This document shows positions 38,034 to 48,269 of a stretch of 64,000 nucleotides of DNA, piece after piece (within the stretch, counting starts at the first letter, position 1; every line of letters starts with the position of its first letter). The DNA is from Pedobacter sp. D749 (GTDB taxonomy: Bacteria > Bacteroidota > Bacteroidia > Sphingobacteriales > Sphingobacteriaceae). The notes under the pieces were generated by a model. That model was given only the letters and a program-made list of their open reading frames with translations, did no database searches and was not told where the DNA came from. Position numbers and translations under genes: made by a program. The DNA lies in the NCBI RefSeq assembly GCF_019317285.1, contig NZ_CP079218.1, forward strand, positions 2,542,001 through 2,606,000, written 5' to 3'.

Positions 38034-39422
38034 ATGCAGAGTTACTCAGAATTTCTCGATCTAAGCGTTGGTTTTCCACAGGAAGGCTTTGATGTTATAG
38101 ATGATGAGTTATATTTTCAGGATTTAAACCTGATGGAAATGATCGAAACTTACGGTACTCCCCTACGTTTCACGTATTTACCGATGGTAAGTAAGAAGAT
38201 TCAGCAGGCGAAGATTCTTTTCCAAACCGCTATTTTAAAGAACAATTATCGTGGCGATTACAAATATTGCTACTGTACAAAAAGCTCGCATTTTAAGCAT
38301 ATTGTAGAAGAAGCGTTAAAAAATAACATCCACCTGGAAACTTCTTCGGCTTTTGATATGCCAATGGTTGATGCCCTGGAGAAAAAAGGTGTATTAACGA
38401 AAGATACCACTATCATCTGTAATGGTTTTAAAACCTACCAGTACAAACAATATATCATTGATATGTTGCACGATGGTTATACCAATATTATCCCGGTTTT
38501 AGACAACAAAGAAGAGTTTAATCTTTTTGATGACGAGGTTGATATTGATACTCCTTGTAATTTAGGTATCCGTATTGCCGCTGAAGAGCAGCCTGACTCG
38601 CAGTTTTATACTTCGCGTTTGGGTGTACGTATGGAAGATATTATCGATTTTTATAACAACAAAATCGTTCACAACCCTAATTTCAGGGTTAAGTTGTTAC
38701 ACTTTTTCATTAACTCGGGTATTACCGATTCGCCATATTACTGGAACGAGTTAGAGAAATATGTAACCCTTTACTGCAAGTTCAAAAAAATCAATCCTGA
38801 TTTAGATACGCTGGATATTGGTGGTGGTATGCCATTTAAAGATTCGCTGGTGTTCGATTTCGATTACGAATACATGGTAAACGAAATTGTGAAAAGGATT
38901 AAAGAAATCTGTGCTATCCACGAGGTAATGGAACCAGATATTATTACCGAATTTGGAAAATATACCGTTGCTGAGGCATCTGGTATCCTTTATAAAGTAC
39001 TGGGGCGTAAACAACAGAACGACCGTGAGCGTTGGTTGATGTTAGATGGTTCTTTCATCACCAATTTACCTGATGTTTGGGCCTTAAATCAAAAATATAT
39101 TTTATTGCCGATTAACAATTGGGATGCAGAGTACGAACGGGTGAACTTAGGTGGCATTACCTGCGATGGACAGGATTATTACAACCAAGAAGCACACATG
39201 AACAGTGTATTTATGCCTAAAACACGTAAGGTGCAGTATTTAGGTTTCTTCCACACGGGTGCTTACCAGGAAGTGTTGAGTGGTTATGGTGGTATTCACC
39301 ACTGTTTGTTACCAAGTCCGAAACATGTGTTGATCCGCAGAAACCGCGACGAAAGTTTCAATTTTGAGGTTTTTGGAGAAGAACAAAATAGTAAACAGGT
39401 GTTGAAGATTCTGGGTTACTAA
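38034..39422 (+). CDS. speA: arginine decarboxylase, fold-III PLP enzyme
   Basis: A 462-residue PLP-dependent decarboxylase of the alanine-racemase fold, in the subfamily annotated as arginine decarboxylase in Bacteroidota; it would make agmatine for polyamine synthesis. The PLP lysine is probably K83 in YCTKSSH. Other blocks are LETSSAFDMPMV, RLGVR, the Gly-rich LDIGGGMPF phosphate loop and EFGKYTVAEASG. The C-terminal FHTGAYQEVLSGYGGIHHCLLPSP replaces the usual Cys/Tyr active-site segment. It is shorter than E. coli SpeA (658). With the deiminase and ctlX genes nearby it makes an arginine-use neighbourhood. A clean terminator follows. Confidence 0.85.
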   Translation: MQSYSEFLDLSVGFPQEGFDVIDDELYFQDLNLMEMIETYGTPLRFTYLPMVSKKIQQAKILFQTAILKNNYRGDYKYCYCTKSSHFKHIVEEALKNNIHLETSSAFDMPMVDALEKKGVLTKDTTIICNGFKTYQYKQYIIDMLHDGYTNIIPVLDNKEEFNLFDDEVDIDTPCNLGIRIAAEEQPDSQFYTSRLGVRMEDIIDFYNNKIVHNPNFRVKLLHFFINSGITDSPYYWNELEKYVTLYCKFKKINPDLDTLDIGGGMPFKDSLVFDFDYEYMVNEIVKRIKEICAIHEVMEPDIITEFGKYTVAEASGILYKVLGRKQQNDRERWLMLDGSFITNLPDVWALNQKYILLPINNWDAEYERVNLGGITCDGQDYYNQEAHMNSVFMPKTRKVQYLGFFHTGAYQEVLSGYGGIHHCLLPSPKHVLIRRNRDESFNFEVFGEEQNSKQVLKILGY

Positions 39423-39531
39423 GTCAGTTTCCAATTGGCAATTTTCAATTCTCAGTTTTAGGTTATGGAAACTATTAACTTTCCACAATAAGCTAAAGCA
39501 AAGAACAAGTTTCTTATTTTTACAATATATA

Positions 39532-39566
39532 AATACCTTAGTTGAATAAGCTAAGGTATTTTTTTG
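39532..39566 (+). terminator. rho-independent terminator after the decarboxylase gene
   Basis: Arms AATACCTTAG (39532-39541) and CTAAGGTATT (39551-39560) with a 9-base loop, followed directly by a run of seven T. A textbook intrinsic terminator. Confidence 0.92.
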
Positions 39567-39603
39567 CCTTAAACCTTTTACCTTACACCTAAAACCTAAA
39601 AAA

Positions 39604-40500
39604 ATGCAATTCGGTAAAGTAGACGATCCTTCGATTATAGATTATACCCTTCCTGCTGATGCTCCTGAAACAGCAGCAATTTTAGCAGCAAATAAAGCTA
39701 AACAATCTTTCCAGGCTTACGTGGGTTGCGCTAAATGGAATAAGGCCGATTTAAAAGGTTTTTATCCAAAAGGGACCAAGGATGAATTAACTTATTATTC
39801 TACCCAGTTTAATTCGATTGAATTGAATGCCACTTTTTACGGCATGCCTACCCGCGAGCAGGTAATTACGTGGACGCAAAAGACACCTGTAGATTTTAAA
39901 TTCTTTCCTAAACTAACCAATACCATCAGTCACTTTAAAAGGTTGATCAATGTTAAGGAACCCGTAGAGCAGTATTGTGATGCCATCAGTAATTTCGAAG
40001 ATAAGCTGGGAATGGCTTTTCTCCAATTGCACGATAACTTTAAACCGAAAGATTTTGAGAGGTTAAAAATCATGATCAACGAATTTCCAAAGGTAATTCC
40101 ACTGGGTGTTGAAGTGAGAAATACGGAATGGTTTACCAATCCCGCCATTGCGAATGAATTTGCAAAACTTTTCGAAGATAATGGTATAACCAACATCATT
40201 GTCGACACTTCGGGCAGAAGAGACATGTTACACATGCGTTTAACTACGCCAACTGCTTTTGTACGTTTTGTAGGAGCCAATGATGATAAAATTGATAAAA
40301 AACGTTTAGATGATTGGATCGAAAGAATTGTGGTATGGAAAGAGCAAGGTTTACAAAACCTTTATTTCTTTGTACACCAAAATGTGGAACTTTCGTCTCC
40401 ACTATTTTCAGCCTATTTTATCGACAAACTGAATAAAGCGGTAGGCACTGATTTAAAGATCCCGGTAATGGCGAATCAGGCTTCGCCAAGCTTGTTTTAA
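39604..40500 (+). CDS. DUF72 family protein (YecE-like TIM barrel)
   Basis: A 298-residue cytoplasmic protein of the DUF72 family, which has a TIM-barrel fold and no settled function. Visible family blocks: YVGCAKWNKADLKGFYPKG, FNSIELNATFYGMPTREQV, FKFFPKLTNTISHFKRL, AFLQLHDNF, VEVRNTEWF and MRLTTPTAFVRFVG. It stands between a terminator and a cluster of hairpins, so it is probably transcribed alone. Confidence 0.93.
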   Translation: MQFGKVDDPSIIDYTLPADAPETAAILAANKAKQSFQAYVGCAKWNKADLKGFYPKGTKDELTYYSTQFNSIELNATFYGMPTREQVITWTQKTPVDFKFFPKLTNTISHFKRLINVKEPVEQYCDAISNFEDKLGMAFLQLHDNFKPKDFERLKIMINEFPKVIPLGVEVRNTEWFTNPAIANEFAKLFEDNGITNIIVDTSGRRDMLHMRLTTPTAFVRFVGANDDKIDKKRLDDWIERIVVWKEQGLQNLYFFVHQNVELSSPLFSAYFIDKLNKAVGTDLKIPVMANQASPSLF

Positions 40501-40534
40501 TCGATCCAAAACCTGCGAGGTTTAAAATAATGTT

Positions 40535-40618
40535 AGTCGAGATTTGCAATCTCGACTGAAAGAGTTGTGGATTTATAATCCACTTAAGGGTTCTCAAGTC
40601 GGGATTACAAATCTCGAC
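40535..40618. repeat. REP-like cluster of three hairpins
   Basis: Hairpin 1: AGTCGAGATT-TGC-AATCTCGACT (40535-40557, perfect). Hairpin 2: GTGGATT-TAT-AATCCAC (40567-40583, perfect). Hairpin 3: GTCGGGATT / AATCTCGAC (40598-40618, one mismatch). They lie between two converging genes and could end both transcripts. The short-loop GATTTGCAATC style resembles REP elements mobilised by RAYT transposases; no such transposase is in the window. Confidence 0.7.
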
Positions 40619-40627
40619 CAACAATAT

Positions 40628-41125
40628 TTAATTTCTCTTATAAACCGTTTCAGTAGCTTTCGCTTCTTCGCCTTCTGGCGAAACGTTATAAGCCGTTAAT
40701 ACGATTTCATTTTCGTTAATTATTTCAAGCGTGGTTCGCCAGCCCCAAAGCTGTTCACCATATTCCGGACTGCCGTATTCGCCAAAAACAGAAAAACCGT
40801 TTGTTGTAGCCACACCGCTCGAAAGCATAATCTGCGTGCCCATGTGAAAACTATCAACCCAGCTTGTTGTAAATCTTTGGTAAGGAATATCGAAACCGAC
40901 AATCATTTTGCCTTCAAAAGCTTTTCCTTCCAAACTTCCCTGGTAATCAAGAGAAATAAAACGGTTACCCAAAATAGAAGTAATTTTTGCTTCAGTTGGA
41001 GATTCATCTGCCAGCACATCTTTTTCAAACCAGGTTTTGGTTATCCCACTCCAGGCACCAATTAAACTTTGAAGCTTTTGGTGAGCACCATCAGCTAAAG
41101 ATTGCTCAAATTTACTTTTCGCCAT
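40628..41125 (-). CDS. DUF1579 family protein
   Basis: A 165-residue cytoplasmic protein of the DUF1579 family, predicted to be a small beta-barrel of the lipocalin type. Family blocks are LQSLIGAWSGITKTW, ILGNRFISLDYQGSLEGKAFEGKMIVGFD and the Gly/Trp-rich strand pattern to the end. No function is established. It is convergent with the DUF72 gene. Confidence 0.88.
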   Translation of the reverse strand: MAKSKFEQSLADGAHQKLQSLIGAWSGITKTWFEKDVLADESPTEAKITSILGNRFISLDYQGSLEGKAFEGKMIVGFDIPYQRFTTSWVDSFHMGTQIMLSSGVATTNGFSVFGEYGSPEYGEQLWGWRTTLEIINENEIVLTAYNVSPEGEEAKATETVYKRN

Positions 41126-41221
41126 AATCCAAACTTATAAAATTTAAGTAGCATTGTTAATTGTTTACATAGAAGATTTTGAATTGAAAATTGTAAATTG
41201 TTAACTGAAAACTATCGATGT

Positions 41222-41935
41222 ATGCTAAAGGCTTTAGATCTCAATCAGGTAATGGTTATCGATATAGAAACTGTTCCACAATATCCATCTTTTCAGGATG
41301 TACCACCCCATTTCCAGGAACTTTGGGAGCAGAAAACTCATTATCAGCGAAGTTCTGAACAAAGTCCGGAAGAATTTTATGAAAAAGCCGGCATCATGGC
41401 CGAATTCGGTAAAATTATCTGTATCAGTCTGGGTATTTTCAGTATTCAAGGCAAATCCTGTTCATTACGCATCAAATCCATTTTTGGCCATGATGAAAAA
41501 GAAATGCTGCACCAGTTTTCTGCTTTATTAAGCAAACAAATGCCCACTTTGATGTTCTGTGCGCACAATGGAAAGGAGTTTGATTTCCCCTATATCTGCC
41601 GCAGATTACTAGTTAATGGCATAGAAATTCCTGTTCAGTTACAGCTTTCAGGTAAAAAACCCTGGGAGATTAACCACATCGATACGATGGAGCTTTGGAA
41701 ATTTGGCGATTACAAGCATTTTACTTCCTTAAACCTTTTGGCCGCTATTTTAGATATCCCAACACCTAAGGATGATATCAACGGTGCGCAGGTTAGACAA
41801 GTTTATTATGAAGAAAAAAATCTTGATAGAATTGTTACCTATTGCCAGAAAGATGTAATTACTACCGCCCAGGTATTGTTAAAATTTAAAGGTATGGATA
41901 TAATTCCGGCAGAAAACATTACCATTGTAACCTAA
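41222..41935 (+). CDS. DEDDy 3'-5' exonuclease (PolB-like exonuclease domain)
   Basis: A 237-residue RNase-H-fold exonuclease. I use the ATG at 41222; the longer frame needs a TTG. The exonuclease carboxylates are visible: DIETVP (motif I, near residue 14), HNGKEFDFPYI (motif II, near 120) and YCQKDVITT (motif III, Tyr-x3-Asp, near 210). It fits the family of stand-alone predicted 3'-5' exonucleases related to the proofreading domain of PolB. Its stop codon overlaps the ABC transporter start (TAATG), an unexplained coupling. Confidence 0.85.
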   Translation: MLKALDLNQVMVIDIETVPQYPSFQDVPPHFQELWEQKTHYQRSSEQSPEEFYEKAGIMAEFGKIICISLGIFSIQGKSCSLRIKSIFGHDEKEMLHQFSALLSKQMPTLMFCAHNGKEFDFPYICRRLLVNGIEIPVQLQLSGKKPWEINHIDTMELWKFGDYKHFTSLNLLAAILDIPTPKDDINGAQVRQVYYEEKNLDRIVTYCQKDVITTAQVLLKFKGMDIIPAENITIVT

Positions 41936-43641
41936 TGTTAAACGTTGAGCATTTAAATATCGATTTTTATAACCAGGATGAAAAAACCTGGTTTAAAGCC
42001 GTAAAACAGATCAGTTTTAATGTAAAAAAAGGAACTGTTTTAGGTATTGTTGGCGAGTCAGGCTCTGGAAAATCAGTTACCTCTTTCTCCATTATGCGTT
42101 TGCATGATGAAGGTGCGGCAAAAATTACCGGAGAAATAGATTTTGAAGAGATTAGCCTGCTCAATCTCAGCTCGAACGAAATCCGCCAGATCAGGGGAAA
42201 CCAGATCTCGATGATTTTTCAGGAACCAATGACATCGCTTAACCCCGTTTTTACCTGCGGATACCAGGTAGCAGAAGCCATCATGTTACATCGAGAGGTA
42301 GATAAAGCAGAAGCGAGAAAACATACCATTGAACTGTTCAACGAGGTACAGCTACCCCGCCCAGAGAAAATATTTGATAGCTACCCACACCAGATATCAG
42401 GCGGACAAAAGCAAAGGGTAATGATTGCTATGGCTTTAAGTTGCGATCCAAAATTATTGATAGCCGATGAGCCCACTACAGCATTAGATGTAACCGTTCA
42501 GAAAACGATTTTACAGCTCCTGTTAAAACTCAAACAGGAACGGAATATGGCGATGATCTTCATTTCGCACGATTTAGGCGTGGTAAACGAAATTGCCGAT
42601 GAAGTTGCTGTAATGTACAAAGGCGAAATTGTAGAGCAAGGCCCGGCAAAATCTATTTTTGAAAATCCGCAACATCCATATACCAAAGGTTTGCTTGCCT
42701 GTCGCCCCTCACCTGGCCTACAATTAAAAAAATTGCCTGTGGTGGCCGATTTCCTTACCGGAAAAATTGATGATGCTTCGGCACATTTACAGGCTTCAAA
42801 CCAACTAACAACAACTGAAATAGCCGCAAGGAGGGAGAAACTTTACGCCCAGAAACCTTTGCTTCAGATTAAAGACCTGTGTACGTGGTATCCTATCAAC
42901 AACGGTCTTTTTGGCAAAACGACTGATTATGTTAAAGCCGTTGACCAGTTGAATTTTGAGGTTTTTCCTGGCGAAACCTTAGGTTTGGTTGGTGAATCAG
43001 GTTGTGGTAAAACCACACTGGGCCGCACCATTTTAAGATTAATCCAGCCAACATCCGGCGAAATCATATTTAATGGCGAAGACATTACACACATTTCAAG
43101 AAATGACCTGCGCAAATTAAGGAAAGATATTCAGATCATTTTCCAGGATCCTTATGCTTCATTAAATCCAAAATTAAGCATCGGTCAATCGATTTTAGAG
43201 CCGTTACAAGTGCATAAATTGTATGGTAACGATAAAGAGCGTAAGCAAAAAGTATTGGAATTGCTTGATAAAGTAGGCTTAAAAGAAGAACATTTTAACC
43301 GATATCCGCATGAATTTAGCGGCGGACAAAGGCAGCGTGTAGTGATTGCCAGGGCTTTGGCTTTGCAACCTAAATTTATCATTTGCGATGAATCGGTATC
43401 TGCTTTAGATGTCTCCGTTCAGGCGCAGGTTTTAAACCTCATCAAAGATCTTCAACGCGAATTTGGACTCACTTATATCTTCATTTCTCATGATCTAGCT
43501 GTTGTAAAACATATTTCAGACCGTATTTTAGTGATGAATAAAGGAAAAATAGAAGAAGAAGGTTTTCCAGAGCAGATATTTTATGCGCCAAAAGCAGCTT
43601 ATACCAAAAAACTGATCGAGGCTATACCAGGACATCAATAA
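41935..43641 (+). CDS. double ABC ATPase of a peptide-type transporter (DppD-DppF fusion, YejF/GsiA-like)
   Basis: A 568-residue cytoplasmic protein holding both ATPase domains of an oligopeptide/nickel-type importer. Domain 1: Walker A GESGSGKS at 40-47, signature ISGGQKQR, Walker B LLIADEPT. Domain 2: Walker A GESGCGKT near 352, signature FSGGQRQR, Walker B FIICDES. The oligopeptide-type C-terminal segment [12 protein letters not shown] follows domain 1. No permease or binding protein is in the window, so its partners are elsewhere. It sits between an exonuclease and a sialidase-like gene in one tight operon. Confidence 0.94.
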   Translation: MLNVEHLNIDFYNQDEKTWFKAVKQISFNVKKGTVLGIVGESGSGKSVTSFSIMRLHDEGAAKITGEIDFEEISLLNLSSNEIRQIRGNQISMIFQEPMTSLNPVFTCGYQVAEAIMLHREVDKAEARKHTIELFNEVQLPRPEKIFDSYPHQISGGQKQRVMIAMALSCDPKLLIADEPTTALDVTVQKTILQLLLKLKQERNMAMIFISHDLGVVNEIADEVAVMYKGEIVEQGPAKSIFENPQHPYTKGLLACRPSPGLQLKKLPVVADFLTGKIDDASAHLQASNQLTTTEIAARREKLYAQKPLLQIKDLCTWYPINNGLFGKTTDYVKAVDQLNFEVFPGETLGLVGESGCGKTTLGRTILRLIQPTSGEIIFNGEDITHISRNDLRKLRKDIQIIFQDPYASLNPKLSIGQSILEPLQVHKLYGNDKERKQKVLELLDKVGLKEEHFNRYPHEFSGGQRQRVVIARALALQPKFIICDESVSALDVSVQAQVLNLIKDLQREFGLTYIFISHDLAVVKHISDRILVMNKGKIEEEGFPEQIFYAPKAAYTKKLIEAIPGHQ

Positions 43642-43647
43642 TAGAAA

Positions 43648-44723
<1,076 letters not shown>

Positions 44724-44995
44724 GATGGAATGAATGCTAAAAATAAGGTTTAATCTGGGATATTATTTATTTGGTTCATGGTTAATCGTTGATAGTCAGT
44801 AGCAATTTTCCCTAACCAGTCTTGGCTATTAACTATGAGCTATTAGACCATCAGCCAGGTAGCCTGTTTGCTGTACTAATGAACCAATGGCCAATGAACT
44901 ATTGAACGATAAACCATCATTCATTTTACATATTATACCCTATATTTTCCATCCTGAGCATCTTTTCTGTATCTTCGGTAAATTCAGTTTAGTAT
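44724..44995. other. intergenic region before rnr
   Basis: AT-rich and without a gene. It holds a GAACCAATGGCCAATGAAC block (44880-44918) that recurs near 49517, and just before rnr a weak -7-like TATCTTCG. Nothing else is recognisable. Confidence 0.5.
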
Positions 44996-47128
44996 ATGGC
45001 AAAGAAAAAATCGGCAAGTATAAAATTAGTTCTGAATCAATTGGTTAGTGATGTTTTTGAAAAAAACAATAATCAGCTGCTTAATTACAAGCAGGTTTCG
45101 GCCAAATTAAATTTGAACGATCAGGAATCAAGAGAAACCATTCTCGAGATCTTAAAAGAAGGGAAAAGTGCAGGGATTTTCTTAGAACCAGAAAAAGGTA
45201 AATTTAAACTTAAAGAACTGCAGAACTTCATTATCGGTACGGTTGATATGACTGCCGATGGATCAGCATACATCATTCCGGAAGATGAATTTGAGAAAGA
45301 TGTTTTTGTAGCTCCACGAAAACTCAAAAATGCATTGCATGGTGATACTGTAAAGGCTTATGTTTTTGCAAAGAAAAGCGGTCGTAAAAACGATGGAGAA
45401 GTTGTCGAAATCCTTAAAAGAGCAAAATCAGATTTCACAGGTGTTATCAAGATATCAGATCGCTTCGCATTTGTAATTGCGGACGATAAAAAAATGATGC
45501 ATGATATTTTTGTGCCCCTGGCCGATACCCACGAAGCCAAAAACGGTCAGCGTGTATTGGTAACCTTATCAGATTGGCCTGAAAGTGCAAAAAATCCAAT
45601 CGGAATTGTTAAACACGTACTGGGTAACCAGGGCGAGAACAATACCGAAATGAATGCTATTTTAGCACAGTATGGTTTTCCATTAGAATTTCCACCACAG
45701 GTAGAACGCGAAGCCAATGCCATTCCTGAAGAAATTCCTGCAGCAGAAATTGCAAAAAGAAAAGATTTTAGAAAAGTATTAACTTTTACCATAGATCCGG
45801 CAGATGCGAAAGATTTCGATGATGCCATCTCTTATCAAAAACTTCCTAACGGAAATCACGAAATTGGGGTACATATTGCTGATGTTTCACATTATGTAAT
45901 CCAGGGAACTGATTTAGATAAAGAAGCATATAGTCGCGCCACTTCCGTTTATCTTGTCGATCGCGTAATCCCCATGCTACCTGAGCGCTTAAGCAACGGC
46001 GTATGTTCACTTCGCCCCCATGAAGATAAATTGTGTTTTGCAGCCGTTTTTGAACTGGATGAGCAGGCGAACATCCAGTCTGAATGGTATGGCAGAACAG
46101 TAATCCACTCAGACAGAAGATTTAGTTACGAAGAGGCGCAGGAAGTAATTGAGAATAAGGAAGGTGATTATGCTCAGGAAATATTAAAACTTAACGAATT
46201 AGCCTATATCCTTCGCGACCGTAAATTCAAAAACGGCGCCATCAGTTTCGAAAGTACCGAAGTTAAATTCAAACTGGATGAAGCGGGCAAACCCATTGGT
46301 GTTTACGTAAAAGAGCGTAAAGATGCCCATAAACTGATTGAAGACTACATGCTTTTAGCCAACCGTAAAGTTGCCGAATTTATCGCCAAGAAAACTAAAG
46401 GAAAAGACAAACTGACCTTTGTTTATCGTGTGCACGATTCGCCAAACATGGAAACTTTAAATACTTTTGCAACTTTTGCTTCGCGCTTCGGTTACAAAAT
46501 CAACACCAAATCGGATAAAGAGATTGCCAAATCGCTGAACAATTTAATGGCCGATGTGGAGGGCAAAAAAGAACAGAACATTTTAACTTCGCTGGCCATC
46601 CGGTCAATGGCAAAAGCAATTTATTCGACTAAAAAAACCAGTCATTATGGTCTGGCTTTCGAATATTATACCCACTTTACTTCCCCTATCCGGCGTTATC
46701 CCGATGTAATGGCACACAGGCTTTTACAAACTTACTTAGACGGCGGTAAATCAGCCGACATGGAGTTTTACGAAGTCGCCTGCGTACATTCTTCGGCTAT
46801 GGAGAAGAGGGCCGCAGATGCCGAACGAGCCTCTATTAAATATAAACAAGCCGAATACTTAGAAAATAATATCGGTACGGAGTACAAAGGGATTATTTCT
46901 GGCGTTACCGAGTGGGGAATGTATGTAGAAATTGAAGAGAATAAATGTGAAGGCATGATTCGTTTAAGAGACATATCAGATGATTTTTACGTACTTGATG
47001 AGAAAAACTACTGTATTGTAGGCCAACGCAAAAAGAAAAAATACCAACTTGGAGATGAAGTGATGATCAGGGTGAAAAAAGTAGATCTTTCCAAACGTCA
47101 AATCGATTTTACCTTAATTCCTGATTAA
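44996..47128 (+). CDS. rnr: ribonuclease R
   Basis: A 710-residue processive 3'-5' exoribonuclease that degrades structured RNA. Order of parts: winged helix (about 1-70), cold-shock domains (about 70-230), RNB catalytic domain with the Asp cluster TIDPADAKDFDDAIS (about 262-276), HYGLAFEYYTHFTSPIRRYPD near 550, and a C-terminal S1 domain (YKGIISGVTEWGMYVEIEENKCEGMI). A prenyl synthase gene follows, 45 bases after the stop when its ATG is used. Confidence 0.96.
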   Translation: MAKKKSASIKLVLNQLVSDVFEKNNNQLLNYKQVSAKLNLNDQESRETILEILKEGKSAGIFLEPEKGKFKLKELQNFIIGTVDMTADGSAYIIPEDEFEKDVFVAPRKLKNALHGDTVKAYVFAKKSGRKNDGEVVEILKRAKSDFTGVIKISDRFAFVIADDKKMMHDIFVPLADTHEAKNGQRVLVTLSDWPESAKNPIGIVKHVLGNQGENNTEMNAILAQYGFPLEFPPQVEREANAIPEEIPAAEIAKRKDFRKVLTFTIDPADAKDFDDAISYQKLPNGNHEIGVHIADVSHYVIQGTDLDKEAYSRATSVYLVDRVIPMLPERLSNGVCSLRPHEDKLCFAAVFELDEQANIQSEWYGRTVIHSDRRFSYEEAQEVIENKEGDYAQEILKLNELAYILRDRKFKNGAISFESTEVKFKLDEAGKPIGVYVKERKDAHKLIEDYMLLANRKVAEFIAKKTKGKDKLTFVYRVHDSPNMETLNTFATFASRFGYKINTKSDKEIAKSLNNLMADVEGKKEQNILTSLAIRSMAKAIYSTKKTSHYGLAFEYYTHFTSPIRRYPDVMAHRLLQTYLDGGKSADMEFYEVACVHSSAMEKRAADAERASIKYKQAEYLENNIGTEYKGIISGVTEWGMYVEIEENKCEGMIRLRDISDDFYVLDEKNYCIVGQRKKKKYQLGDEVMIRVKKVDLSKRQIDFTLIPD

Positions 47129-47173
47129 AAATTAAGACATTTGTGCCCGAAAACACAATGTTCAAACAAAACA

Positions 47174-48148
47174 ATGCATACTACAGAACAATTACAGCAG
47201 ATTTTAGATAACGCAATACAAAATTTAAAGCTTCCGGATCATCCTAAGCAGCTTTACGATCCGATTACTTATATCATTAATCTTGGAGGAAAAAGGATAA
47301 GGCCATTATTGGTTTTAATGGCGACAGAGTTATTTGGCGAAGATGCTAACGAATCAGTTCACGCAGCGATGGCCATCGAGATTTTTCATAATTTTACGCT
47401 TGTTCATGACGACATTATGGATAATGCGCCATTGCGCAGAGGCCAGGCTACCGTGCATGAAAAATGGAGCGCTAACGTGGCTATTTTAAGTGGCGATGTA
47501 ATGATGGTAGAGGCCAATAAAAATCTGGCTAAAGTAAATCCGATCTTTCTTAAAGATGTGTTGGATACTTTTAATGCTACAGCTCAGGGAGTTTGCGAGG
47601 GCCAACAGTTGGATATGGAATTTGAAAGCCGTGATGATGTGAGTATTGAAGAATATATCAATATGATCAGGTTAAAAACTGCGGTGCTTTTGGGCGGTGC
47701 GCTAAAGCTTGGAGCAATTATCGCCGGTGCTTCAGAAAAAGATGCAGACTTAATTTATCAGTTTGGCGAAAATATCGGCATTGCTTTTCAGCTACAGGAT
47801 GATATTTTAGACGTTTACGCTGATCCGGAAAAATTCGGAAAACAGGTTGGTGGTGATATTATAGCCAACAAAAAAACATTTCTGCTATTAAAGGCATTCG
47901 AGCTTGCCGATGGAGAAACCAGAGCATCATTAGATACCTGGACAGCATCCAAAGAATTTAACACCCAGGAAAAGATAGATACAGTGCGCCAGGTTTACGA
48001 TACCTTGGATATTCAGGATATCGCTAAAGAAAGCATGAACAATTACCTCAGCAAAGCGCTGGCCGTATTTGCGCAGATTAGTGTGAGTAAAGAAAGAAAA
48101 TCAAATCTCTTAACGCTTACTGATCAGTTAATGGCAAGAGAGCATTAA
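47174..48148 (+). CDS. polyprenyl (geranylgeranyl/farnesyl-type) diphosphate synthase
   Basis: A 324-residue trans-prenyltransferase. I use the ATG at 47174 (MHTTEQLQQ), not a TTG 11 codons upstream. Both aspartate motifs are present: DDIMD at 79-83 followed by RRG, and DDILD near 218. The residue five before the first motif is Phe74; a bulky residue there is known to limit chain length, so a C15-C20 product is more likely than the C35-C40 menaquinone tail. The exact product cannot be fixed from sequence. It probably shares the rnr transcript. Confidence 0.93.
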   Translation: MHTTEQLQQILDNAIQNLKLPDHPKQLYDPITYIINLGGKRIRPLLVLMATELFGEDANESVHAAMAIEIFHNFTLVHDDIMDNAPLRRGQATVHEKWSANVAILSGDVMMVEANKNLAKVNPIFLKDVLDTFNATAQGVCEGQQLDMEFESRDDVSIEEYINMIRLKTAVLLGGALKLGAIIAGASEKDADLIYQFGENIGIAFQLQDDILDVYADPEKFGKQVGGDIIANKKTFLLLKAFELADGETRASLDTWTASKEFNTQEKIDTVRQVYDTLDIQDIAKESMNNYLSKALAVFAQISVSKERKSNLLTLTDQLMAREH

Positions 48149-48154
48149 GGTATT

Positions 48155-48253
48155 CGTCATTTCGAGCGAAGAGCAACGAAGCCGAGAAATCTATATCTAA
48201 AGATCTCTCCATTTCGCTGCGCTTCATCCGATAGCTATCGGATCGAGATGACG
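48155..48253. repeat. family-1 palindromic repeat with internal perfect palindrome
   Basis: Arms CGTCATTTCGA (48155-48165) and TCGAGATGACG (48243-48253). Inside lie AGATCTCTCCATTTCGCTGCG and the 18-base perfect palindrome ATCCGATAGCTATCGGAT (48226-48243). It separates two converging genes. Confidence 0.8.
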
Positions 48254-48269
48254 TACTTCATATATTTCC

